Part shown: positions 1-6,851 of the stretch, in pieces
Layout of the letters: the number at the start of each line of letters is the position of its first letter
Position numbering within the stretch: the stretch's first letter is position 1
Origin: Clostridia bacterium
GTDB lineage: Bacteria; Bacillota; Clostridia; Christensenellales; DTU072
Assembly (NCBI GenBank): GCA_028703745.1
Contig: JAQVME010000003.1
Span: forward strand, 1-25,175
Direction: 5' to 3'
Length of the DNA stretch: 25,175 nucleotides
The notes under the pieces: model-generated
Databases searched by the model: none
What the model was told of the DNA's origin: nothing
What the model saw: the letters and a program-made list of their open reading frames with translations, nothing else
Translations under genes and position numbers: made by a program

Positions 1-63
1 CGCGTACAAACGGCGGTGGTTGCGGCGCTGGCGCTATGCCTTCAGGGGCTGGACAAGCTATGA
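1..63 (+). CDS. rsmE: RsmE, 16S rRNA (uracil1498-N3)-methyltransferase, 3' end only
   Basis: Only the last 20 codons are inside the window. The frame starting at base 1 is open to a TGA at 61-63 and reads RVQTAVVAALALCLQGLDKL. This resembles the extreme C-terminus of RsmE (SPOUT-class methyltransferase), where an R-x-E/Q-T-A-x-x-A-A-L-A segment forms the last helix by the trefoil knot. The next gene, mtaB, starts inside it with a four-base ATGA overlap (60-63), and rsmE-mtaB is a common clostridial order. The assignment rests on this short tail plus context, so it is moderate. Confidence 0.6.
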   Translation, partial: RVQTAVVAALALCLQGLDKL

Positions 64-1274
64 GGGCGGCGGTTTTTAATCTGGGGTGCAAGGTCAATCA
101 GTACGAAAGCGATATGCTTGTTCAAGAACTGCGAAGACTGGGGCATGAGGTTTTTTCCGAACTTGTCGCCGCTGACGTGTATATCATAAATACCTGCGCC
201 GTCACCGCAGAGGCGGAGAGAAAATCACGGCAAGCCGTCAAGAGATGTCTTGCGCATAACGAGAACGGCAAAATTTTTATTTGCGGCTGCGCCGGCGAAA
301 AGAACGCCGCCGCCTTCAAGGAGAAAAACGTTGAATACGTGTGCGGCGCGGATAAAAGCCTTTTGCTGGAAAAAATCGACGGGGATATGCATAGTCTTGA
401 ATCGTCGGACGGACTGCGATCGACGGACAGGACGAGAGCGTTTGTAAAGATTCAGGACGGTTGCGACAACTTTTGTTCGTATTGCATCATTCCGTATTTG
501 AGAGGACGCAGCCGTTCACGCGCCCTAGCCGACATAACAAAAGAGATAAAGACTTTGGCGCAAACCACCAAAGAAATAGTAATAACGGGCATAAATCTCG
601 CTTTGTACGGCAAGGACAGCGGTGAAAGTTTGCCGGAGCTAGTCCGTGCGCTAAAGGAAATCGATGTCAGAATACGGCTGGGCTCTTTCTATGTAGAGGG
701 CGTGACGGACGAGCTTTTGAAAGAGCTTTTTGCTCTAAAACAATTTTGTCCGCATTTTCATTTGTCACTTCAAAGCGGCGACGATGCCGTGCTGAAGGCA
801 ATGAACCGCCGCTACAGTATCAAGCAGTATATTGAAAAAATCGAGCTTATACGCCGTTACGATAAAAACGCCGCAATAACCACCGACATAATCGTCGGCT
901 ATCCCACGGAAACCGAGGAACAATTCGATAATACTTTGAATTTTGTTAGCGTGGCGGGCTTTGCCGACGTACATATCTTTCCGTTTTCGCCCAGAGAGGG
1001 CACGGCTGCGGCAAAACTGGCTCCGCTTGGCAAAAAAACACTAAAGGAACGCGTTGCAAGGCTGACCGCCGTAAAAAAGCAATTGCAAAGAAGCTATCTG
1101 AATGCTAATATAGGTATAGCGCAAAACGTGCTATTTGAGGAAGATAAGGGCGGTGAAAAGTGCGGATATTCCGAAAGATACATAAGAATATATGCCGTCT
1201 CCGACAAGCAAACGGCAAGAATTCTGCCTGACGAAATTTATAAGGACGGTCTGAAAGGAGGAGAAATTGAATAA
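60..1274 (+). CDS. mtaB: MtaB, tRNA (N6-threonylcarbamoyladenosine(37)-C2)-methylthiotransferase
   Basis: A radical SAM methylthiotransferase that converts t6A37 to ms2t6A37 in ANN-decoding tRNAs. From the start at 60 the protein is 404 residues, normal for the family. The N-terminal MTTase domain carries the extra-cluster cysteines Cys10 (NLGCKVNQYESD), Cys46 (NTCAVT) and Cys77 (GCAGE). The radical SAM motif CxxxCxxC is at Cys135, Cys139 and Cys142, followed by IIPYLRGRSRSR. The C-terminal part after about residue 340 is TRAM-like. An ATG at 36 is in frame, but the start at 60 gives the family N-terminus and an ATGA coupling to rsmE. NLGCKVNQ and the t6A-type sequence favour MtaB over MiaB or RimO. 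The gene overlaps the HIT gene by 8 bases. Confidence 0.93.
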   Translation: MRAAVFNLGCKVNQYESDMLVQELRRLGHEVFSELVAADVYIINTCAVTAEAERKSRQAVKRCLAHNENGKIFICGCAGEKNAAAFKEKNVEYVCGADKSLLLEKIDGDMHSLESSDGLRSTDRTRAFVKIQDGCDNFCSYCIIPYLRGRSRSRALADITKEIKTLAQTTKEIVITGINLALYGKDSGESLPELVRALKEIDVRIRLGSFYVEGVTDELLKELFALKQFCPHFHLSLQSGDDAVLKAMNRRYSIKQYIEKIELIRRYDKNAAITTDIIVGYPTETEEQFDNTLNFVSVAGFADVHIFPFSPREGTAAAKLAPLGKKTLKERVARLTAVKKQLQRSYLNANIGIAQNVLFEEDKGGEKCGYSERYIRIYAVSDKQTARILPDEIYKDGLKGGEIE

Positions 1275-1611
1275 TAATTGTATTTTTTGCAGAATAATCG
1301 CCGGGGAAATCCCCGCGGCGAAGCTCTATGAGGACGAGGACATGATAATCATCAGGGATATCAATCCCATGGCAAAGGTACACCTTTTGCTTATACCGAA
1401 GGAGCATTATGCCGACATTATTGAGATGACAGAAGCGCAATCTGTGACTCTGGCGCGCTGTCTAAAGAAGCTTTCAACGCTGACAGATACTCTCGGGCTT
1501 GCCGAAGGCTTTCGTTTGGTCTCCAACAAAGGTCAGAACGGCAGACAAAGCGTTGGTCATCTCCATATTCATATAATCGGCGGAGAAAAGCTGTCGGAGA
1601 ATATGGCGTAG
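1267..1611 (+). CDS. HIT-family nucleotide hydrolase (HinT-like)
   Basis: A 114-residue histidine-triad protein, probably a purine nucleoside phosphoramidase or adenylyl-lysine hydrolase as in HinT. The signature GHLHIHIIGG gives His98, His100 and His102. The N-terminus CIFCRIIAGEIPAAKLYED is the classic HinT opening, with a Cys5/Cys8 pair that in relatives helps bind zinc. The start is TTG (1267-1269), which lies inside the end of mtaB. It is supported by an AAAGGAGGA ribosome binding site at 1254-1262 and by the family N-terminus; no ATG would keep the CIFC motif. Translational coupling to mtaB is likely. Substrate in this organism is unknown. Confidence 0.93.
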   Translation: MNNNCIFCRIIAGEIPAAKLYEDEDMIIIRDINPMAKVHLLLIPKEHYADIIEMTEAQSVTLARCLKKLSTLTDTLGLAEGFRLVSNKGQNGRQSVGHLHIHIIGGEKLSENMA

Positions 1612-1621
1612 CGGCGTTAAT

Positions 1622-1703
1622 CGGAGGAGATCCCTCCGCTTCGGTCGGGATGACATAAGGTATTGTCATTTCGACTGAAGCGTCAGCGAAACGGAGAAAG
1701 CTA
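1622..1703. repeat. Inverted pair of palindromic intergenic repeat units
   Basis: Two copies of a TGTCATYYCGACYGAAGCG-type unit face each other. One reads on the minus strand from 1655 down to about 1625, the other on the plus strand 1664-1703, with an 8-base centre (1656-1663). The core arms 1642-1655 and 1664-1677 can pair over 14 positions, counting G-U pairs. A further small hairpin CGGAGG/CCTCCG lies at 1622-1638. Units of this look are scattered through intergenic regions of many gut bacterial genomes. No other copy was seen in this window. Confidence 0.7.
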
Positions 1704-1725
1704 ATCCTAATAAAAAACCTGCATA

Positions 1726-1751
1726 AAAAAACCGCTTTATTGCGGTTTTTT
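1726..1751. terminator. Bidirectional terminator between HIT and rpsU
   Basis: The stem AAAAAACCGC (1726-1735) pairs with GCGGTTTTTT (1742-1751) around the loop TTTATT. It gives a GC core followed by a run of T on both strands, so it can end the rsmE-mtaB-HIT transcript on the plus strand and the rpsU transcript on the minus strand. It sits 9 bases past the rpsU stop. Confidence 0.85.
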
Positions 1752-1759
1752 CATTTTGC

Positions 1760-1936
1760 TTATTTGTAGCTTCTCTTTTTTGCGTTTTCGGCCTTCTTTT
1801 TTCTCTTTACGCTGGGTTTTTCGTAAAACTCATGGCGTTTCAGGTCGCCGATAATTCCTTCGTTGGAGCATTTCCGTTTCCAACGGCGGAAAGCGCTGTC
1901 CAAAGACTCGTTGTCCTTAACATATACTGTTGCCAT
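1760..1936 (-). CDS. rpsU: Ribosomal protein S21 (bS21)
   Basis: A 58-residue, very basic protein of the 30S subunit platform, next to the anti-Shine-Dalgarno end of 16S rRNA. The start MATVYVKDNESLDSAFRRWK and the RxxxxEKPSxKRKKK tail are typical of Firmicutes S21. The open frame extends upstream to 1987, but the ATG at 1934-1936 gives the family start and has a strong AAAGGGGGTGAA ribosome binding site at 1941-1952. It is transcribed opposite to everything else nearby: convergent with the HIT gene and divergent from the dnaG-rpoD block. It has its own promoter and terminator, so it is monocistronic here. Confidence 0.96.
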   Translation of the reverse strand: MATVYVKDNESLDSAFRRWKRKCSNEGIIGDLKRHEFYEKPSVKRKKKAENAKKRSYK

Positions 1937-1976
1937 ATAGTTCACCCCCTTTGTCTGAGAATTTTCGCATATTTTT

Positions 1977-2004
1977 ATTATAAGCATTTTTTTTTGTTTG
2001 TCAA
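1977..2004 (-). promoter_or_regulatory. rpsU promoter, near consensus
   Basis: On the minus strand, a perfect -35 TTGACA (2004-1999) and a perfect -10 TATAAT (1982-1977) are separated by 16 bases that include an A-rich run. The expected start is near 1970, about 35 bases before the rpsU ATG and just upstream of its strong ribosome binding site. This fits high expression of a ribosomal protein. Confidence 0.85.
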
Positions 2005-2115
2005 ACGTTTTGATATTATCTTATGCAAGATTCTGCCATTATGTCAGGCAACTCACAAATATTGCCCGTTATGCGAGAAGAATTTGTTTCTTTATGTCCT
2101 ATATTGTCGTATATA

Positions 2116-2143
2116 TTGATAAAGCTGTGAATTATGCTACAAT
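2116..2143 (+). promoter_or_regulatory. Promoter of the small unknown gene / dnaG-rpoD block
   Basis: A -35 TTGATA (2116-2121), 16-base spacer and -10 TACAAT (2138-2143), with a TG extension (TGC) directly before the -10. A start near 2150 falls upstream of the ribosome binding site AAGGAGA at 2160-2166. It is divergent from the rpsU promoter, the two -35 elements being about 110 bases apart. Confidence 0.65.
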
Positions 2144-2175
2144 CAAATAAAATAATGCAAAGGAGATTAGTAACC

Positions 2176-2505
2176 ATGCTAAGAGAGAAACACGAATTTT
2201 TCAAAATGATCAAAAAAAGGCTTGTTGAGAACAACTATTCCGATTATACCGTCAAAATAAATGACGAGCGTGTCGGCGAAGTATATTTTCTCAATAACAA
2301 GAGAATGACAAGCGAGCAAATCAGGGTATTGAGCGTCAAGGTTAGCGAAATAATAAAAAGCGACGATTTTATACTCGACCCTCTTACCAAGCTGATTATT
2401 GACAAAGACGAGTTTATGAGTCTTGACGAGATAGCAAAACAGCGTTACATACTCGACCTGAGCAGCATTTATATTGATATAAAGAAAAAAACCATAAATA
2501 GCTAA
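2176..2505 (+). CDS. Small protein of unknown function upstream of dnaG
   Basis: I do not recognise this family. The ATG at 2176 is preferred over the in-frame ATG at 2134, because AAGGAGA (2160-2166) lies 9 bases upstream of it and the 2134 codon falls within the promoter. The 109-residue product is soluble and rich in Lys, Glu, Asp and Ile. It has no signal peptide, membrane segment or cysteine motif. It starts with a basic helix-like stretch (MLREKHEFFKMIKKR) and ends in alternating hydrophobic and charged residues that suggest a small alpha/beta fold. It has a good promoter of its own and sits directly before dnaG with a 73-base gap, so it may be co-transcribed with primase and the main sigma factor. 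The coding call is good, since it has a real promoter, ribosome binding site and an uninterrupted frame. Confidence 0.75.
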   Translation: MLREKHEFFKMIKKRLVENNYSDYTVKINDERVGEVYFLNNKRMTSEQIRVLSVKVSEIIKSDDFILDPLTKLIIDKDEFMSLDEIAKQRYILDLSSIYIDIKKKTINS

Positions 2506-2508
2506 AAG

Positions 2509-2596
2509 GAATTTGCTTATGTGTTAGGAAATACTATTTTTTTGTCGAATAATATAGTAGACGAAAAAAGAGGGGTACATAAACATAAGCAATTTC
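2509..2596 (+). promoter_or_regulatory. Nested inverted repeats and mini-ORF over the dnaG start region
   Basis: The outer arms 2509-2522 and 2583-2596 pair over 14 positions with a single mismatch (2512/2593). An inner stem, TTTTTTTGTC (2537-2546) with GACGAAAAAA (2560-2569), has 10 pairs including one G-U and a 13-base loop. The dnaG ribosome binding site (GAGGGG, 2570-2575) lies in the unpaired stretch between the two stems. One candidate start codon, AUA 2585-2587, lies in the outer 3' arm. The outer 5' arm contains ATG-TGT-TAG (2519-2527), a two-codon mini-ORF with AAAAGGA 9 bases upstream. No T tract follows either stem on the plus strand, so it is not a normal terminator. A role in controlling dnaG translation is inference. 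Confidence 0.45.
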
Positions 2597-4342
2597 AACT
2601 CAAGCTTTCTTGACGAGCTAAAAGCAAAATCCGATATTGTCGACATAATTTCGAAGTTTGTCCATCTCCAAAAAAAGGGGAGGGACTATTGGGCGTGTTG
2701 TCCATTTCACCACGAAAAAACTCCGTCTTTCCAAGTTCGCGCCGATCATCAATTTTTCAAGTGCTTCGGTTGCCAAAAAAGCGGCAATGTTATAACCTTC
2801 GTTATGGAGCACGAGCGCATGACCTATCCCGAGGCTGTCGAGTGGCTGGCGGAAAGAGCAAACCTCAAGCTCCCCGAGGATTTTGAGTCTGCCGAATACA
2901 AAGAAATCAAACAACTCAAAGAAAAAATACATAACGCCAACAAAGAAGCCGCGAAGTTTTATTTCCAGACATTGTTTTCGCCGGCGGGCGCAGAAGCTTT
3001 ACAATACCTTTTAAAAAGGGGACTCACCGAACAAACCATAAAAACCTTTGGCATGGGCTTTTCGCCCAATTCGTGGTCTTTGCCCCAATATATGGAGAAG
3101 AAGGGCTATGACAAAAGCACGCTAAAAAAAGCTGGGCTTTGCGGCTATGACGACGACAGCGGAAAAGCTTACGATTTCTTTTCGGGCAGAGTTATGGTGC
3201 CTATTATTGATTCATTCGGCAACGTCATAGGCTTCGGCGGCAGGGTACTGAAAGACACCGGCTTTGCCAAATACAAAAACACATTGGCAAACCCCGTTTT
3301 TGACAAAAGCCGCAGTCTCTTCAACATAAATCTTTTCAAAAAACTCAAGCAGTCCGAAACGGTGCAGTCGGCTATACTCGTTGAAGGTTATATGGACACC
3401 ATTAGCCTTTATCAAGCCGGCATAAAGAACGTCGTGGCGCCCATGGGGACAAGCCTTACCCTTGACCAGTGCAGAATGCTGAAAAGGTACGTTGACCTTG
3501 TATTCGTTTGTTTTGACGGCGACAGCGCCGGACAAGCCGCCACCATGCGCAGCCTTGAGCTATTAAAAAGCAGCGGTTTGGAAGTCAAAGTTATGGAGCT
3601 TCCGGACAAAATGGATCCCGACGATGTAATAAAAAAGAAAGGTACAGAGGTCTTTGAGGCGCTAATCACAAAGGCTTTGCCTCTTATTGATTATAAGCTG
3701 AAAAAGACTGAGGGAGGACACAGTTTGAGTTCTGCCGACGGACGGCAGAAATACGTCAAGGCCGCCGCAGAGGTGCTGTCAAAGCTTGACGCCGTAGAAA
3801 GAGAGGTCTACGCCCGTACGGTATCCGAAAAGAGCGGCATAGCCATAGCTACCGTACTTTCAGAGGCGGCAGGTGTGACAGATGACGCCTTGTCCCAACC
3901 GCCAAAAGCCCGCCCCAAGGAGACAAAAACCCGAAAGGGTAGTATAAACGCCGCCAGATACGTGTTGTCGGCGCTGATGAACATGAAAGGCTATGTAAAG
4001 CTGCAGTACATCAAACCTGATTTCTTTGACGATGAGGCGCATCAAGCCGTTTATGGCTATTTTGTCGAATGTGTTAACAACAGGATTCAGCCGAAAATCA
4101 GCGATTTGTTCGATTTGACCGAAGATAGAGAGGAGATTAACGAGATTATCGAAGCTGTCGACAAGGTCGCGCCGGAGAAGCAGGCGGAATACTATCTGCA
4201 GTGCATAACCTTCCTTTTCAACGATTACAAGAAAGAGCTTACTCACGAACTTATGAAGCGGCTCTCTCAAGCAAAAAGCCAAAAGGAGATATCCGAATTG
4301 AAAGAAAAAATAAAAGAACTCACAAACTCACAACCTATTTAG
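2579..4342 (+). CDS. dnaG: DNA primase DnaG, with apparent non-canonical AUA start
   Basis: Makes RNA primers for replication. From 2579 the product is 587 residues, normal size. The zinc domain is complete: Cys41, His44 (CCPFHHEKTPSF), Cys62 and Cys65 (CFGC). The TOPRIM core follows with LVEGYMD (Glu269) and FDGDSAG (Asp313, Asp315), then a helical C-terminal helicase-binding region. The stop TAG at 2558-2560 closes the frame upstream. Between it and the ATG at 2804 there is no ATG, GTG, TTG or CTG, although the 75 codons there encode conserved sequence (DELKAKSDIVDIISKFV onward). Candidate starts are AUA 2579, 5 bases after GAGG, and AUA 2585, which matches the usual family length slightly better. 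A start at 2804 would delete the zinc domain. rpoD follows after 13 bases. Product certain, start uncertain. Confidence 0.93.
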   Translation: MNISNFNSSFLDELKAKSDIVDIISKFVHLQKKGRDYWACCPFHHEKTPSFQVRADHQFFKCFGCQKSGNVITFVMEHERMTYPEAVEWLAERANLKLPEDFESAEYKEIKQLKEKIHNANKEAAKFYFQTLFSPAGAEALQYLLKRGLTEQTIKTFGMGFSPNSWSLPQYMEKKGYDKSTLKKAGLCGYDDDSGKAYDFFSGRVMVPIIDSFGNVIGFGGRVLKDTGFAKYKNTLANPVFDKSRSLFNINLFKKLKQSETVQSAILVEGYMDTISLYQAGIKNVVAPMGTSLTLDQCRMLKRYVDLVFVCFDGDSAGQAATMRSLELLKSSGLEVKVMELPDKMDPDDVIKKKGTEVFEALITKALPLIDYKLKKTEGGHSLSSADGRQKYVKAAAEVLSKLDAVEREVYARTVSEKSGIAIATVLSEAAGVTDDALSQPPKARPKETKTRKGSINAARYVLSALMNMKGYVKLQYIKPDFFDDEAHQAVYGYFVECVNNRIQPKISDLFDLTEDREEINEIIEAVDKVAPEKQAEYYLQCITFLFNDYKKELTHELMKRLSQAKSQKEISELKEKIKELTNSQPI

Positions 4343-4355
4343 AAAGGAGCAATAT

Positions 4356-5417
4356 ATGCCAAACTTTGAAGAACGCAAGAAAACCGAAATAGAAAGCATT
4401 GTCGAACAGCACAAGGGCGACAAAAAGATTCAAGAAGAAGACCTTATGAACTCGCTGGACAAGCTCGAGCTTGATGCCCGCGAAATGGAAGACGTCTATA
4501 AGATTCTTGAAGACAACGACATAAAGGTCGAAACAATCGCCGAAAAAACCAACGACAAGTTGCTTCAAAAGATTATGAGCGAAGTCAACATAGACGACTC
4601 CGTAAAGATGTATTTGAAGGACATAGGCAAGGTGCCGCTATTGCAAGCGGCGGAAGAACTTGACCTGGCGGAAAAAATGGGTCAAGGTGACGAGCTGGCG
4701 AAGGACAAGCTCATAAACGCCAACTTGAGACTGGTAGTCAGCATAGCAAAAAGATATGTAGGCAGAGGTATGCAGTTCCTTGATTTGATACAAGAGGGCA
4801 ACCTGGGTTTGATGAAAGCCGTAGAAAAATTCGATTATACAAAAGGCTTTAAGTTCTCTACCTATGCTACGTGGTGGATACGGCAGGCTATTACCCGCTC
4901 GCTTGCCGACCAAGCAAGAACAATCCGCATACCCGTGCATATGGTCGAAACGATAAACAAACTGACCAAGGTTTCCAGAACACTGCTTCGACAGCTGGGC
5001 AGAGAGCCTACGCAAGCAGAAATAGCAGAGGCTATGGGCATTCCCGAAACAAAAGTTGTCGAAATCCAAAAGATAGCCCAAGACCCCGTATCTCTCGAGA
5101 CGCCTATAGGCGAGGAAGACGACAGCCATCTTGGCGATTTTCTTGAAGATCACAACGCCGTGGCGCCTATGGACGCCGCAGAAGCGAAGATGCTCAAGGC
5201 TCAAGTCGAGGAGATACTAAACACGCTGGCGCCCAGAGAAGCAATGGTACTTATTTTGCGTTATGGTTTGAAAGACAACCGCCCGAGAACCTTAGAGGAA
5301 GTTGGCAAGGTCTTTAACGTCACAAGAGAAAGAATAAGACAGATTGAGGCAAAAGCTTTGCGCCGCCTGAAACACCCCAACAAAATGAAAAAACTCAAGG
5401 ATTTCCTCGACAAATAA
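4356..5417 (+). CDS. rpoD: Primary sigma factor RpoD/SigA
   Basis: The housekeeping sigma-70 subunit, which recognises the TTGACA/TATAAT promoters seen in this window. At 353 residues it is close to other Firmicutes SigA proteins. An acidic N-terminal region of about 75 residues precedes region 1.2 (SVKMYLKDIGKVPLL, about 80). Region 2 is complete, with DLIQEGNLGLMKAVEKFDY and FSTYATWWIRQAITR (around 167). Region 3 is followed by region 4.2, with TRERIRQIEAKALRRLKHP from residue 323. The start is set by AGAAAGGAG (4341-4349), 6 bases before the ATG. It is 13 bases after dnaG and overlaps trmK by one base (TAATG). Confidence 0.97.
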   Translation: MPNFEERKKTEIESIVEQHKGDKKIQEEDLMNSLDKLELDAREMEDVYKILEDNDIKVETIAEKTNDKLLQKIMSEVNIDDSVKMYLKDIGKVPLLQAAEELDLAEKMGQGDELAKDKLINANLRLVVSIAKRYVGRGMQFLDLIQEGNLGLMKAVEKFDYTKGFKFSTYATWWIRQAITRSLADQARTIRIPVHMVETINKLTKVSRTLLRQLGREPTQAEIAEAMGIPETKVVEIQKIAQDPVSLETPIGEEDDSHLGDFLEDHNAVAPMDAAEAKMLKAQVEEILNTLAPREAMVLILRYGLKDNRPRTLEEVGKVFNVTRERIRQIEAKALRRLKHPNKMKKLKDFLDK

Positions 5418-6055
5418 TGCTGAAGCTTGACAAGAGACTGGCTGCTATAGCCGAGGAAATAAACTGTCGTGTGCTAGCAGATATTGGCACTGACCATGGC
5501 AAAATAGTGGTGTACTGTTTGCAAAGCGGCAGAGCCGAAAGAGCTTACGCTGTTGATATTAGCCAAAAAAGTCTGCAAAAAGCGCGCATTTTGGCGCAAT
5601 CGCGAGGAGTTGACGCTAGTATTGCATTTGTTGTAGGTGACGGACTGACCGACGTCGGCGAGGATGCCGATTGTGTGGTAATTGCCGGCATGGGCGGTCA
5701 CGAAATCATAAGAATTTTGTCCGGCAGAAGGCTCGACACAAGATATGTGCTAGTGCCGCATCAGGATGCCGCCGCGCTGAGATTCTATCTTTCTGAGAAC
5801 GGTTATTTTGCCGAGAAAGATTACGTTATTTCGGAGGGCAAGCGCTTTTATGATATAATCGTTTGCAAAAACGGGCAGGGGAACTATAAAAAAAGTGAGC
5901 TTTATATCGGAAAGAATACCCCGCCTGTATCTATCTTTATGGAGAGGCTGGAAGCAAGAAGGGCGATAATACAAGGCGTTACCGCGCGCGCCAAAGACGT
6001 TTCCAAAGAACTGAAACAAGAATTGGAGGACATCAATAATGCCTTACAAGATTAA
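5417..6055 (+). CDS. trmK: TrmK, tRNA (adenine22-N1)-methyltransferase
   Basis: A 212-residue class I SAM-dependent methyltransferase that makes m1A22 in the D-arm of tRNA. The SAM-binding motif I is ADIGTDHG (residues 21-28). AVDISQKSLQKAR marks the end of strand 2, and VIAGMGGHEI (88-97) is the TrmK-specific catalytic-region motif. The C-terminal part from about residue 170 is a helical coiled-coil-like tail that binds tRNA in relatives. The ATG shares its first base with the rpoD stop codon. rpoD-trmK-nif3 matches the Bacillus sigA-yqfN-yqfO order. It overlaps the next gene by 17 bases. Confidence 0.92.
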   Translation: MLKLDKRLAAIAEEINCRVLADIGTDHGKIVVYCLQSGRAERAYAVDISQKSLQKARILAQSRGVDASIAFVVGDGLTDVGEDADCVVIAGMGGHEIIRILSGRRLDTRYVLVPHQDAAALRFYLSENGYFAEKDYVISEGKRFYDIIVCKNGQGNYKKSELYIGKNTPPVSIFMERLEARRAIIQGVTARAKDVSKELKQELEDINNALQD

Positions 6056-6851
6056 GGACGTCATAACAGAAATGGAGACGTTTGCTCCCTTGGAGTTGCA
6101 AGCTGATTTTGACAATTCGGGGCTTATTCTCGGTGATCCCGATAAGACCCTTACGGGCGTACTAATCACGCTGGATACAAACATAAGCGTTGTCAACGAA
6201 GCCATAGAAAAGGGGTGCAACCTTATTATTGAGCATCATCCCTCGATATTCGAGCCTTTGAGGTCGATTGATTACAGACTTCCCTTACACAGGGCGCTGG
6301 CGCTAGCCATAAAAAACGACATAGTCATTTACGCCGCGCACACAAACGCAGATTTTGTTAAAGGCGGACTAAACGACTACGTAGCCGAAAAATTGGGTCT
6401 AAAAAATGTGGAATACCTTTATGGCCGCGTCGATTCGGCGCGCGTGGGGAACCTCGCAAAAGCTATGACAATGGGCGAATACGCAAGGTTTGTCGGCGAA
6501 ACGCTCAAGGATGACAATATCGTCACTATCGGCGACGAGAATATGCTAGTACGCAGAGCGGCGGTTATCAACGGCTCGGGCGGAGGCAGCAAGCAACTGC
6601 TCATTGATTTGCAAAACAACAACGCCGATATTTTTCTTACCGCTGACATAAAATATAGCTTTGCCAGGTTTGCAAAAGACTTAAACTATGGTATAATATG
6701 CTTCGGGCATTATGACAGCGAGCTGGGCTTTGTGGATTTGGTAGAAAAGCTACTGAAAAGCAAGGGATTGGACATAAAAATAGTAAAAACAAAAAAATGC
6801 TTAAATCCATATAACATTAGGAGAGAGAATGGGGCTGGACAAAATAATTGA
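6039..6851 (+). CDS. Nif3-like dinuclear metal protein (YqfO/YbgI family)
   Basis: A 270-residue member of the conserved Nif3 family, annotated elsewhere as GTP cyclohydrolase 1 type 2 homolog; the true reaction is uncertain. Metal ligands are visible as EHHPSIF (His66, His67), AAHTNADFVKGGLND (around 103-117) and GHYDSE (His224, Glu228). It lacks the central PII-like insert that makes Bacillus YqfO about 370 residues, so it is the short YbgI-type form. Its partner genes trmK and the downstream zinc-ribbon gene overlap it on both sides by 17 and 23 bases, which suggests close translational coupling. Confidence 0.9.
   Translation: MPYKIKDVITEMETFAPLELQADFDNSGLILGDPDKTLTGVLITLDTNISVVNEAIEKGCNLIIEHHPSIFEPLRSIDYRLPLHRALALAIKNDIVIYAAHTNADFVKGGLNDYVAEKLGLKNVEYLYGRVDSARVGNLAKAMTMGEYARFVGETLKDDNIVTIGDENMLVRRAAVINGSGGGSKQLLIDLQNNNADIFLTADIKYSFARFAKDLNYGIICFGHYDSELGFVDLVEKLLKSKGLDIKIVKTKKCLNPYNIRRENGAGQNN

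Noticed and set aside
1832..2119. 95-codon plus-strand frame across rpsU, and a 72-codon minus-strand frame at 2016-2234
   Set aside because: The first is antisense to rpsU. The second overlaps the unknown gene and its promoter. Neither has a ribosome binding site.
2537..2569. Inner stem before dnaG as a terminator
   Set aside because: The T run is on the 5' side and A on the 3' side for the plus strand, so it lacks a trailing T tract in the direction of transcription.
2804..2806. ATG at 2804 as the dnaG start
   Set aside because: It would remove the zinc-binding domain, which is fully encoded in the same frame upstream.
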